A DNA stretch of 6,436 bases, from assembly GCA_019245555.1 (NCBI GenBank), contig JAFARH010000001.1, positions 1 to 6,436 of the forward strand. Direction: 5' to 3'. Every line of letters starts with the position of its first letter. Positions within the stretch are counted from its first letter, which is position 1. Both the position numbers and the translations under genes were made by a program. The DNA comes from Betaproteobacteria bacterium (lineage in GTDB: Bacteria; Pseudomonadota; Gammaproteobacteria; Burkholderiales; SG8-39). A model generated the notes under the pieces. It did no database searches, was not told the DNA's origin, and worked only from the letters and a program-made list of their open reading frames with translations. This document shows, piece by piece, positions 1 through 6,436 of this stretch.

Positions 1-1498
<1,498 letters not shown>

Positions 1499-1503
<5 letters not shown>

Positions 1504-1771
1504 CAAAGCCGACCTCATCGAGCAGATCGCTCAGGCGGCGGAGATTTCCAAGTCCGCCGCCGAGCGCTCGGTCGATTCACTCATCAACGCGGTGAAAACG
1601 AGCCTGCGCAAGGGCGAGGAAGTCACGCTCGTCGGCTTCGGCACGTTCTACGCCGGCGTTCGGAACGCACGCACTGGTCGTAATCCGCGCACCGGCGAAG
1701 CAGTGGAGATCAAAGCAGCAAAGCTTCCGAAGTTCCGCGCTGGTAAGGCACTGAAGGACGCGATAAACTAG
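1499..1771 (+). CDS. hupB: DNA-binding protein HU (HU-beta type) with apparent ATT start codon
   Basis: HU is the small dimeric nucleoid protein that bends DNA. Frame +2 encodes a complete family-length protein of 90 residues, starting (M)[18 protein letters not shown] and ending KALKDAIN. The Gly46-Phe47-Gly48 turn and the DNA-intercalating arm GRNPRTGE (residues 60-67, Pro63) are intact. The conserved N-terminal MNKADLI places the initiator exactly at ATT 1499-1501. Upstream in frame are only TCC GTC CCC after a TAA stop at 1487-1489, so no ATG, GTG or TTG can serve. The first downstream GTG is Val32, too late for a working HU. No Shine-Dalgarno sequence precedes the ATT. ATTAA overlaps the lon stop (1501-1503), so translation could be coupled to lon. 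Order after lon is as in E. coli. Product identity is certain; the start is the unusual part (natural rare start, deletion or sequence error). Confidence 0.92.
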
Positions 1772-1791
1772 CGCCCCTTTTTTAGGGGTGC
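1771..1791 (+). other. Hairpin spanning the hupB end and the tRNA-Val 5' strand
   Basis: Bases 1771-1777 (GCGCCCC) can pair with 1785-1791 (GGGGTGC), with one G-U pair, around a loop TTTTTTA at 1778-1784. The 3' strand of this stem is mostly the 5' acceptor strand of tRNA-Val (1786-1792), so in a precursor RNA the two folds compete. The T run is inside the loop and not after the stem, so this is not an intrinsic terminator. A function is not shown. Confidence 0.5.
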
Positions 1792-1860
1792 TTAGCTCAG
1801 CGGTAGAGCGCTGCCCTTACAAGGCAGATGTCGTAGGTTCGACCCCTACAGCACCCACCA
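1786..1860 (+). tRNA. tRNA-Val (anticodon UAC)
   Basis: A full cloverleaf can be drawn. The acceptor stem is GGGTGCT (1786-1792) with AGCACCC (1850-1856). The D stem is GCTC/GAGC, and the anticodon stem is CTGCC (1811-1815)/GGCAG (1823-1827). Anticodon TAC lies at 1818-1820. The T stem is GTAGG/CCTAC with loop TTCGACC. Discriminator A1857 is followed by an encoded CCA (1858-1860). It reads valine GUN codons, mainly GUA and GUG. It begins only 14 nt after the hupB stop, leaving no room for a separate promoter outside the hupB coding sequence, so it is probably processed from a hupB read-through transcript. Confidence 0.98.
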
Positions 1861-1880
1861 GCAAGATTTCTGCAGCAGAA

Positions 1881-1957
1881 GGAGCGGTAGTTCAGTTGGT
1901 TAGAATACCGGCCTGTCACGCCGGGGGTCGCGGGTTCGAGTCCCGTCCGCTCCGCCA
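1881..1957 (+). tRNA. tRNA-Asp (anticodon GUC)
   Basis: A full cloverleaf is visible. The acceptor stem is GGAGCGG (1881-1887) with CCGCTCC (1947-1953). The anticodon stem is CCGGC (1908-1912)/GCCGG (1920-1924), with anticodon GTC at 1915-1917. The T-loop region contains GGGTTCGAGTCCC. Discriminator G1954 is followed by an encoded CCA (1955-1957). It decodes GAC and GAU. The 20-nt spacer from tRNA-Val holds a small inverted repeat TTCTG-CAG-CAGAA (1868-1880) directly abutting this tRNA. The Val-Asp pair after hupB is probably one transcription unit. Five nt beyond the CCA begins the 3' end of the convergent lipoprotein gene, and no terminator is visible between them. Confidence 0.98.
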
Positions 1958-1962
1958 ACTTC

Positions 1963-2826
1963 TCACGTTCCACACGGATCTTCACGCGCCGCGCGCGAGG
2001 TGAACCACAGGTAGTCGTAGCTCTGCTCGTACTCGCCGGGCGCGTTCTTCCCGTTCTCGGTTTCCATGAATGCCAGGCTCGCCACTTTGCCATCGATGTA
2101 GATCGGAACGCCGCGATCGCGGCGAGCGTGCCCCGCGCCTGCAATGAGCACCGTGTCGCGCTTGAAGGCGGAAGCCATGCGCGCATCGCGAGCGCGCTGT
2201 GCTTCGACCATGCCGCGCAGGAGCTTCGCATCCGGCATCTTGCCGCAATGGCTCTCGCTGATGTCACGCGAGAGCGCGGTGTCTACATAGGGATCCGCCG
2301 GCGGCAGGCCTGAGCGCGCGGGATCCGCAACGATGGCGCGGGCATCGCTACGCGACAGGTTCGCCGCGGCGAGGGGCCAGCCGAACTCGATCGCGAACTG
2401 CACGAGCGGCTTGTAGAGCGGCCAGTTCCAGCCCTTGCGGTCGAAGTGACCGGCGTCGGCCAGTCCCTCGGCGTCCGCGCCGCGCGTGCGGGCGGCATCG
2501 ATCTCCGCCTGATACTGGCTGTCCAACTGCTCCATGGCGAGGGCGGACCGCTGGCCGCGCGCGGCGAGGCCCTCCAGCACCGTGCGTTGCAGGCGGTGCT
2601 GCTCGGGGTTGTCGTGCGTCTCGCCAAGGATGATGTAGCGGGATTGCGCGAGGCGATCGAAGAGCGCGTCCTGCGACACGAACGCGGCGGCGTTCACATC
2701 CCAGATCTTGCCCATCAGGGGATGTGGTTCCGTACTCGGTTGTGTTGCCGGTTGTTGCGCGCAGGCGGCCAGAAGCAGGGCTGCTAAAATCGCGTCCCTT
2801 CCATGTTTGATTTCGTCCAGCGGCAC
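1963..2826 (-). CDS. ChaN-family (PF04187, haem-binding/iron-regulated) lipoprotein
   Basis: The 287-residue product resembles the ChaN / PF04187 family, whose studied member binds haem and is linked to iron uptake; substrate and role here are inferred. Two family blocks are visible: ILGETHDNPEQH near residues 66-77 (His71) and TVLIAGAGHARRDRGVP around His233. The N-terminus has a short hydrophobic run ILAALLLAA ending in lipobox LAAC (Cys22), so it is probably lipidated and periplasm-facing. The GTG start at 2826-2824 is supported by AGGAG (2837-2833) six nt upstream, inside ppiD, giving a 24-bp overlap with the divergent ppiD start. An alternative is ATT at 2790-2788 behind GGAAGGG (2802-2796). 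That start would remove the overlap but leave a signal peptide without positive charge. The gene sits antisense between tRNA-Asp and ppiD, an addition to the usual hupB-tRNA-ppiD order. Its TGA stop lies 5 nt from tRNA-Asp. Confidence 0.85.
   Translation of the reverse strand: MPLDEIKHGRDAILAALLLAACAQQPATQPSTEPHPLMGKIWDVNAAAFVSQDALFDRLAQSRYIILGETHDNPEQHRLQRTVLEGLAARGQRSALAMEQLDSQYQAEIDAARTRGADAEGLADAGHFDRKGWNWPLYKPLVQFAIEFGWPLAAANLSRSDARAIVADPARSGLPPADPYVDTALSRDISESHCGKMPDAKLLRGMVEAQRARDARMASAFKRDTVLIAGAGHARRDRGVPIYIDGKVASLAFMETENGKNAPGEYEQSYDYLWFTSRAAREDPCGT
2782..2790 (+). promoter_or_regulatory. Possible extended -10 promoter for ppiD (near-leaderless)
   Basis: TGCTAAAAT fits an extended -10 (TGn followed by TAnAAT). 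Transcription would start near 2796-2797, only about 6 nt before the ppiD ATG at 2803. No -35 hexamer is seen at proper spacing, and no Shine-Dalgarno sequence precedes the ATG, which agrees with a very short leader. The site lies inside the N-terminal coding part of the lipoprotein gene on the other strand. Prediction by eye only. Confidence 0.35.
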
Positions 2827-4662
2827 AAGCGGCTCCTGCAGCTCTTCCTCGGGCTGATCGCGCTCACCTTCGCGACCTGGGGCATCGAATCGTACACGCG
2901 CTTCGCCGGCAGCCGCGATTCCGTGGCGACCGTGAACGGCTCGGATATTTCACAGCGCGAGTTCGACCAGCAGTTCGCGATGCAGCAGGAGCAGATCCGG
3001 CGCATGTTCGGCGGACGCGTCGACCCGTCGGCCTTCGATTCGCCGGAGGGCCGCCGTGCGGTGCTCGACCAGATGATCGCCGAGCGGCTCATCTCCACCG
3101 AGACCGTGAAGCGCAACCTGCAGATCGACGACAAGCGCCTCGCCGACCTCATCGTTTCGGTGCCGGAATTCCAGGAAAACGGCCGATTCTCGCCGGAGGC
3201 CTTCGAGCGCGTCGCGCGCTCGCAGAACCCGCCGCTCAGCTCGCGGCAGTTCGAGCAGCGCCTGCGCCAGAACTTCGCCTATCAGCAGCTTGTCGGCTCG
3301 ATCGGCGACACCACCATCGTGGCGCACGCGGTCGCCGATCGCCTGGCCGCAATCGAGGTGCAGCAGCGCGAGGTATCCGAGTCGCGCATCGCCGCACGGC
3401 AGTTCCTCGACAAGGTCAAGGTCGACGACGCGAAGCTCAAGGAATACTACGACTCGAATCCGGCGGAATTCCGCACACCCGAGCGCGTGCGCGCCGAGTA
3501 CGTCGTGCTCTCGGCGGACGCACTGGCCAAACAGGAGCCGGTCACCGAAGAGGAGATCAAGAAGGCCTACGACGCACGCGCGTCGGCTTTCAAGGTCGAG
3601 GAGCAGCGGCGCGCGAGCCACATCCTCGTCAAGACCAAGGACGAGGCCGACAAGATCGTGGCCGAGTTGACGAAGAACCCCGGCGCCTTTGCAGATCTCG
3701 CGAAGAAGCAGTCGCAGGACCAGGGCTCGGCGGAGAAGGGCGGCGACCTCGGCTGGTTCTCACGCGGTGCGATGGTGAAGCCGTTCGAGGACGCGGTGTT
3801 CTCGATGAAACAGGGCGAGATCCGCGTGGCGCAGAGCGAGTTCGGCTTCCACGTCGTCAAGGTCACGGGCATCCAGGGCGGCAAGACACGTCCGCTCGAG
3901 GAAGTGCGCAAGGAGCTCACGACCGAGCTCACTCGCCAGAAGGGCGCGAAGAAGTTCGCGGAGTCGTCGGAGGCTTTCGGCAACATGGTGTACGAGCAGT
4001 CCGAGAGCCTCAAGCCCGCTGCCGACAAGTTCAAGCTGCAGATCCAGACCACCGGCTGGATCGCGAAGGGCGGCCCACCGCAGGAGCTTGGCGCGCTCGA
4101 CAACCCGAAGCTCCTTACCGCGCTCTTCTCCCAGGATTCGATCGCCAACAAGCGCAACACCGACGCCATCGAAGTCGCGCCGAGCACGCTCGTCGCTGCG
4201 CGCGTCGTCGAGCACCAGCCCGCCGCGCAGCGCAAGTTCGAAGAGGTAAAAGAGCAGATCGCAGAGCAGCTTCGCCGACGCGAGGCCGTGCAGCTCGCCG
4301 AAAAAGACGGCCTGGCGAAGCTCGAACAGCTAAAGAAAGGCGAGAACGCAGCGGTTACATGGGGTGTGCCGAAACTCGTGTCGCGCCGCAGCGCACAGGG
4401 TTTACCGGCGGAGATCCTGCGGCAGGTGGTCGCCGCCGATACTTCGAAGCTCCCCGCCTACATAGGCGTGGCGGTGCCGGACCAGGGCTACGCGATCATC
4501 CGCATCAGCAAGGTCGTGGACGGACAGGCGCCGGCCGACGAGAAGCAGGTCGAAGCGCGTGCCACGGCCGCGCAAGGCGCCGCGGACTACGAGTCGTACA
4601 TCGCGAGCCTCAAGGGCCGCGCCAGCATCTCGATCAACTCAGCGAATCTCGAAAAGAGATAA
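2803..4662 (+). CDS. ppiD: PpiD-type periplasmic peptidyl-prolyl isomerase/chaperone (SurA_N + parvulin domain)
   Basis: PpiD is an inner-membrane-anchored folding factor near the Sec translocon that assists newly exported proteins. The 619-residue length fits the family. The start MFDFVQRHKRLLQ is the typical PpiD N-terminus and fixes the ATG. One membrane segment follows (about residues 12-30, LLQLFLGLIALTFATWGI), then a SurA_N-like chaperone region from about residue 40 (VNGSDISQREF). The parvulin domain spans about 265-358 (RASHILVKT through SEFGFHVVKV), and an extended C-terminal part follows. The parvulin residues His273, Met324, Phe328 and His350 are present, unlike my recollection of E. 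coli PpiD, whose parvulin domain is inactive, so this one may be a working isomerase. No Shine-Dalgarno sequence is seen. The TAA stop (4660-4662) lies in the left end of the inverted-repeat element. Confidence 0.96.
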   Translation: MFDFVQRHKRLLQLFLGLIALTFATWGIESYTRFAGSRDSVATVNGSDISQREFDQQFAMQQEQIRRMFGGRVDPSAFDSPEGRRAVLDQMIAERLISTETVKRNLQIDDKRLADLIVSVPEFQENGRFSPEAFERVARSQNPPLSSRQFEQRLRQNFAYQQLVGSIGDTTIVAHAVADRLAAIEVQQREVSESRIAARQFLDKVKVDDAKLKEYYDSNPAEFRTPERVRAEYVVLSADALAKQEPVTEEEIKKAYDARASAFKVEEQRRASHILVKTKDEADKIVAELTKNPGAFADLAKKQSQDQGSAEKGGDLGWFSRGAMVKPFEDAVFSMKQGEIRVAQSEFGFHVVKVTGIQGGKTRPLEEVRKELTTELTRQKGAKKFAESSEAFGNMVYEQSESLKPAADKFKLQIQTTGWIAKGGPPQELGALDNPKLLTALFSQDSIANKRNTDAIEVAPSTLVAARVVEHQPAAQRKFEEVKEQIAEQLRRREAVQLAEKDGLAKLEQLKKGENAAVTWGVPKLVSRRSAQGLPAEILRQVVAADTSKLPAYIGVAVPDQGYAIIRISKVVDGQAPADEKQVEARATAAQGAADYESYIASLKGRASISINSANLEKR

Positions 4663-4791
4663 TTCAGGGTCAGGGCCGTAATTATTCGGCCTTAGTGCTT
4701 GTCGAGTTTGAAAGGCTCATTATTTCCGTGTTCCCCTCGACGAAGACGGTTGCTGGAACCATCGAATAATTACGGCCCTGACCCCGAATTA
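4660..4791. repeat. 132-bp MITE/REP-like inverted-repeat element filling the ppiD-fabI gap
   Basis: The left arm 4660-4688 and right arm 4763-4791 are reverse complements at 28 of 29 positions; the only mismatch is A4666 against C4785. Each arm read from outside starts TAATTC(A/G)GGGTCAGGG. The 74-nt centre has a second stem, GTCGAG (4701-4706) with CTCGAC (4736-4741), extended by CTT/AAG across one bulged base. The left side also holds a local hairpin GGCCG-TAATTATT-CGGCC (4674-4691). There is no coding potential of note and no obvious target duplication in the flanks. The outermost TAA on each side is the stop codon of ppiD (plus) and of fabI (minus). The look is that of a non-autonomous palindromic repeat of the kind moved by REP-associated (Y1/IS200-like) transposases; that link is inference. 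As RNA it would fold into a long hairpin in either direction and could act as a 3'-end stabiliser or bidirectional terminator for the two convergent genes, although no U-tract follows. Confidence 0.9.
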
Positions 4792-5589
4792 GGATTCGGT
4801 AGTTGAGCCGCCGATGCCGGCGACCACGTGGCTGAAGCCCGCGTCGACGTAGAGCACTTCGCCGGTGATCGCCGCTGCCAGATCCGAAAGCAGGAATGCC
4901 GCGGCGTTGCCCACGTCTTCCGTAGTCACGTTGCGCCGGAGCGGCGCATGCTCTTCGACGAACTTCAGGATCTTGCCGAAGCCGCCGATGCCGGCGGCCG
5001 CGAGCGTCTTGATCGGACCTGCCGAGATGCCGTTTACGCGGATGCCCTGCGGTCCCAAGCTCGCCGCCATATAGCGGACCGAAGCCTCCAGGCTCGCCTT
5101 GGCGAGCCCCATGGTGTTGTAGTTCGGCACGACCCGGACTGCGCCAAGGTACGTCAGCGTTAGGAGAGCAGCCTTGCGGCCCTTCATCATCGGCAGTGCC
5201 GCCTTGGCGAGCGCCGGGAAGCTATAAACCGAGATGTCGTGTGCCTGGCGGAAGGCCTCGCGGCTCGTGCCCTCGAGGAAGTCGCCGGCGATTGCTTCGC
5301 GCGGCGCAAAGGCGAGGGCGTGAACCAGTCCATCCAGCCCGTCCCATTTCTCGCCGAGCGATTTAAACAGTTGATCGATTTCCGCGTCGCTCGTGACCTC
5401 GCACGGCAGCGCGGCCGCGGCACCGAGCTCCTTCGCCATGTCTTCGGCGCGGTCCTTGAACCGCTCGTTCTGGTAGGTGAGAGCAATATCCGCGCCTTCG
5501 CGCCGCGCCGCCTTGGCGATGCCGAATGCGATCGAGCGGTTGGAGAGAAGTCCGGTGACGAGGATGCGCTTGCCGGAGAGGAGAGCCAT
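4789..5589 (-). CDS. fabI: Enoyl-[acyl-carrier-protein] reductase (NADH), FabI
   Basis: FabI carries out the last step of each fatty-acid elongation cycle, reducing trans-2-enoyl-ACP with NADH in the cytoplasm. The 266-residue protein is full length. It has the Rossmann-fold nucleotide site near the start (KRILVTGLLSNRSIAFGIA) and catalytic Tyr147, Tyr157 and Lys164, matching E. coli Tyr146, Tyr156 and Lys163 in NYNTMGLAKASLEA. The blocks GIRVNGISAGPIKTLAA and TTEDVGNAAAFLLSDL follow. The position of E. coli Gly93, known from triclosan/diazaborine resistance, is Ala (HALAFAP); other natural FabIs also carry Ala there, so this alone does not mean resistance. The ATG at 5589-5587 gives the typical N-terminus (MALLSGKRILVTG). 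No Shine-Dalgarno sequence precedes it, and TATAAT lies 6 nt upstream. The TAA stop is inside the right end of the inverted-repeat element. Convergent with ppiD, divergent from the binding-protein gene. Confidence 0.98.
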   Translation of the reverse strand: MALLSGKRILVTGLLSNRSIAFGIAKAARREGADIALTYQNERFKDRAEDMAKELGAAAALPCEVTSDAEIDQLFKSLGEKWDGLDGLVHALAFAPREAIAGDFLEGTSREAFRQAHDISVYSFPALAKAALPMMKGRKAALLTLTYLGAVRVVPNYNTMGLAKASLEASVRYMAASLGPQGIRVNGISAGPIKTLAAAGIGGFGKILKFVEEHAPLRRNVTTEDVGNAAAFLLSDLAAAITGEVLYVDAGFSHVVAGIGGSTTES

Positions 5590-5595
5590 CGAGCG

Positions 5596-5601
5596 ATTAT
5601 A
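5596..5601 (-). promoter_or_regulatory. Consensus -10 box for fabI, probably leaderless
   Basis: On the minus strand bases 5601-5596 read TATAAT, a perfect sigma-70-type -10 hexamer. Six nt (CGCTCG) separate it from the fabI ATG, so the expected first transcribed base is the A of ATG (5589), which predicts a leaderless mRNA. No convincing -35 is found 15-18 bp upstream. It overlaps a plus-strand -10-like box at 5598-5603. Confidence 0.45.
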
Positions 5602-5603
5602 CT
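5598..5603 (+). promoter_or_regulatory. Possible -10 box for the solute-binding protein gene
   Basis: TATACT matches the -10 consensus at five of six bases. Transcription would begin near 5610, about 3 nt before the ATG at 5613, again giving almost no leader, and no Shine-Dalgarno sequence is seen. No -35 box stands at normal spacing. It shares four bases with the fabI -10 on the other strand, so the 23-bp gap may be a two-way promoter. Confidence 0.35.
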
Positions 5604-5612
5604 TTCGCCCCC

Positions 5613-6436
5613 ATGCGAGCCTGGTTCGCGATACTGCTCATGGCGCTGGCGTCCGTCGCGCCGGCGCAGAACAAGATCCTCCGCGTCACGTTCCAGGCGG
5701 CGGAAACCGGCTTCGATCCCGTGCGCACCAGCGACTACTACTCCGGGATGATCGACGAAGCGATCTACGACACGCTGCTCGGCTACGACTATCTTGCGCG
5801 CCCTGCGAAGCTGGTGCCGCGTGCTGCGGAGGCGATGCCGACGGTTTCGGCCGACGGCAAGACCTATACCGTCCGGATCAAGAAGGGCATCTACTTCACG
5901 GACGATCCGGCCTTCAAGGGCAAGAAGCGCGAGCTCACCGCGCAGGATTTCGCCTATTCCTGGCGCCGCTTCTTCGATCCGAAGTATCGCTCCCCTTACG
6001 CGTTCCTCTTCACCGGCAAGATCGTCGGCCTCGATGCGCTCAACGAGCAGGCGAAGAAGACCGGCAAATTCGACTACGAAACGCCGGTCGCCGGGTTGCA
6101 GACGCCGGATCGCCATACGCTCGTCATCAAGCTCACCGAGCCGGACGTCAATTTCCAGTATGTGCTCGCGTTCCCGCTCACTTCAGCCGTCGCACGCGAG
6201 GTGATCGATGCGTACGGCGAAGAATCGAACGCCCATCCGGTGGGAACCGGACCGTTCTATCTCAAGCGCTACGTCCGCTCTTCGAAGATAGAGCTCGCGA
6301 CGAATCCCGGTTACCGCGGCGAGACCTGGAACTTCGATCCGGGCGATAACCCGCGCTTCAAGGAGATCGCCGAGAGGATGCGCGGCAAGAAGCTGCCGGC
6401 CATCGACGGCGTCGAGATCAGCGTGATGGAGGAGAC
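5613..6436 (+). CDS. Periplasmic family-5 (peptide-type) ABC transporter solute-binding protein, N-terminal part
   Basis: An open frame of 274 codons runs off the right edge, so the C-terminal half or so is missing. It starts MRAWFAILLMALASVAPAQN, a typical Sec signal peptide with likely cleavage after Ala18 (APA|QN), placing the mature protein in the periplasm. The remainder matches the SBP_bac_5 (OppA/DppA-like) family: an early FDPVRTSDYYS segment, AIYDTLLGYDYLARPAKLVPRAAE, SADGKTYTVRIKKGIYFTDD, TAQDFAYSWRRFFDP and the HPVGTGPFYLKRY motif. Such proteins capture oligopeptides or related solutes for an ABC importer. The ligand cannot be told, and permease genes, if present, would lie beyond the window. 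The first ATG is chosen because it gives a complete signal peptide; the internal ATG at codon 10 would destroy it. Divergent from fabI with 23 bp between starts, and no Shine-Dalgarno sequence is visible. Confidence 0.92.
   Translation, partial: MRAWFAILLMALASVAPAQNKILRVTFQAAETGFDPVRTSDYYSGMIDEAIYDTLLGYDYLARPAKLVPRAAEAMPTVSADGKTYTVRIKKGIYFTDDPAFKGKKRELTAQDFAYSWRRFFDPKYRSPYAFLFTGKIVGLDALNEQAKKTGKFDYETPVAGLQTPDRHTLVIKLTEPDVNFQYVLAFPLTSAVAREVIDAYGEESNAHPVGTGPFYLKRYVRSSKIELATNPGYRGETWNFDPGDNPRFKEIAERMRGKKLPAIDGVEISVMEE

Noticed and set aside
1774..1788. CCCC-TTTTTTA-GGGG as an intrinsic terminator for hupB
   Set aside because: The T run is in the loop and the 3' strand is the start of tRNA-Val; no U-tract follows the stem.
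1981..2004. TTCAC...GTGAA inverted repeat near the tRNA-Asp end as a terminator
   Set aside because: Only five outer pairs, located inside the lipoprotein coding end, with no T-tract.
2950..4235. Several minus-strand open frames opposite ppiD
   Set aside because: ppiD is intact with its domains in order. The opposite-strand products show no family motif or ribosome site.
4670..4770. Small protein encoded inside the inverted-repeat element
   Set aside because: The only readings are continuations of an out-of-frame shadow of ppiD. There is no start with a ribosome site and no recognisable motif.
5187..6116. Minus-strand open frame of 309 codons across fabI and the binding-protein start
   Set aside because: Covers two genes of clear identity in other frames. 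Its Arg/Ser-rich product is typical of an out-of-frame reading.

Overview
The window is high-GC chromosomal DNA from a proteobacterium, most likely a betaproteobacterium. The gene order lon - hupB - tRNA-Val - tRNA-Asp - ppiD - fabI is a conserved housekeeping neighbourhood, and the Lon, HU, PpiD and FabI proteins are all of the proteobacterial type. The lineage is inferred from gene order and family resemblance, not from a search. No mobile genes, CRISPR array or defence cassette are visible, and I found no wholly new system. The interest lies in unusual junctions between ordinary genes.

Layout: (1) 1-1503, the C-terminal ~500 codons of lon, cut by the window edge. (2) 1499-1771, a full 90-residue HU protein whose only possible start is an ATT overlapping the lon stop, so ordinary start-codon gene finding misses it. 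(3) 1786-1860 and 1881-1957, tRNA-Val(UAC) and tRNA-Asp(GUC), both with encoded CCA and only 14 and 20 nt of spacer, so probably read through from hupB. (4) 1963-2826, minus strand, a ChaN/PF04187-type lipoprotein gene ending 5 nt from tRNA-Asp and overlapping the ppiD start by 24 bp. (5) 2803-4662, ppiD. (6) 4660-4791, a 132-bp inverted-repeat element filling the gap between ppiD and fabI exactly, its two ends supplying both TAA stop codons. (7) 4789-5589, minus strand, fabI. (8) 5613-6436, the N-terminal part of a periplasmic family-5 (peptide-type) solute-binding protein, cut by the window edge and divergent from fabI across 23 bp.

Functional themes: Lon (cytoplasmic quality-control protease), HU (nucleoid protein) and PpiD (periplasmic folding factor anchored in the inner membrane) form the classic protein-quality and nucleoid neighbourhood. 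FabI completes each cycle of fatty-acid elongation. The lipoprotein and the binding protein are envelope and uptake functions placed around this core.

A recurring pattern is that ppiD, fabI and the binding-protein gene lack a visible Shine-Dalgarno sequence and instead have a -10-like hexamer 6-12 nt before the start codon. That suggests leaderless or nearly leaderless mRNAs. These promoter calls are by eye, without good -35 boxes, and are tentative.
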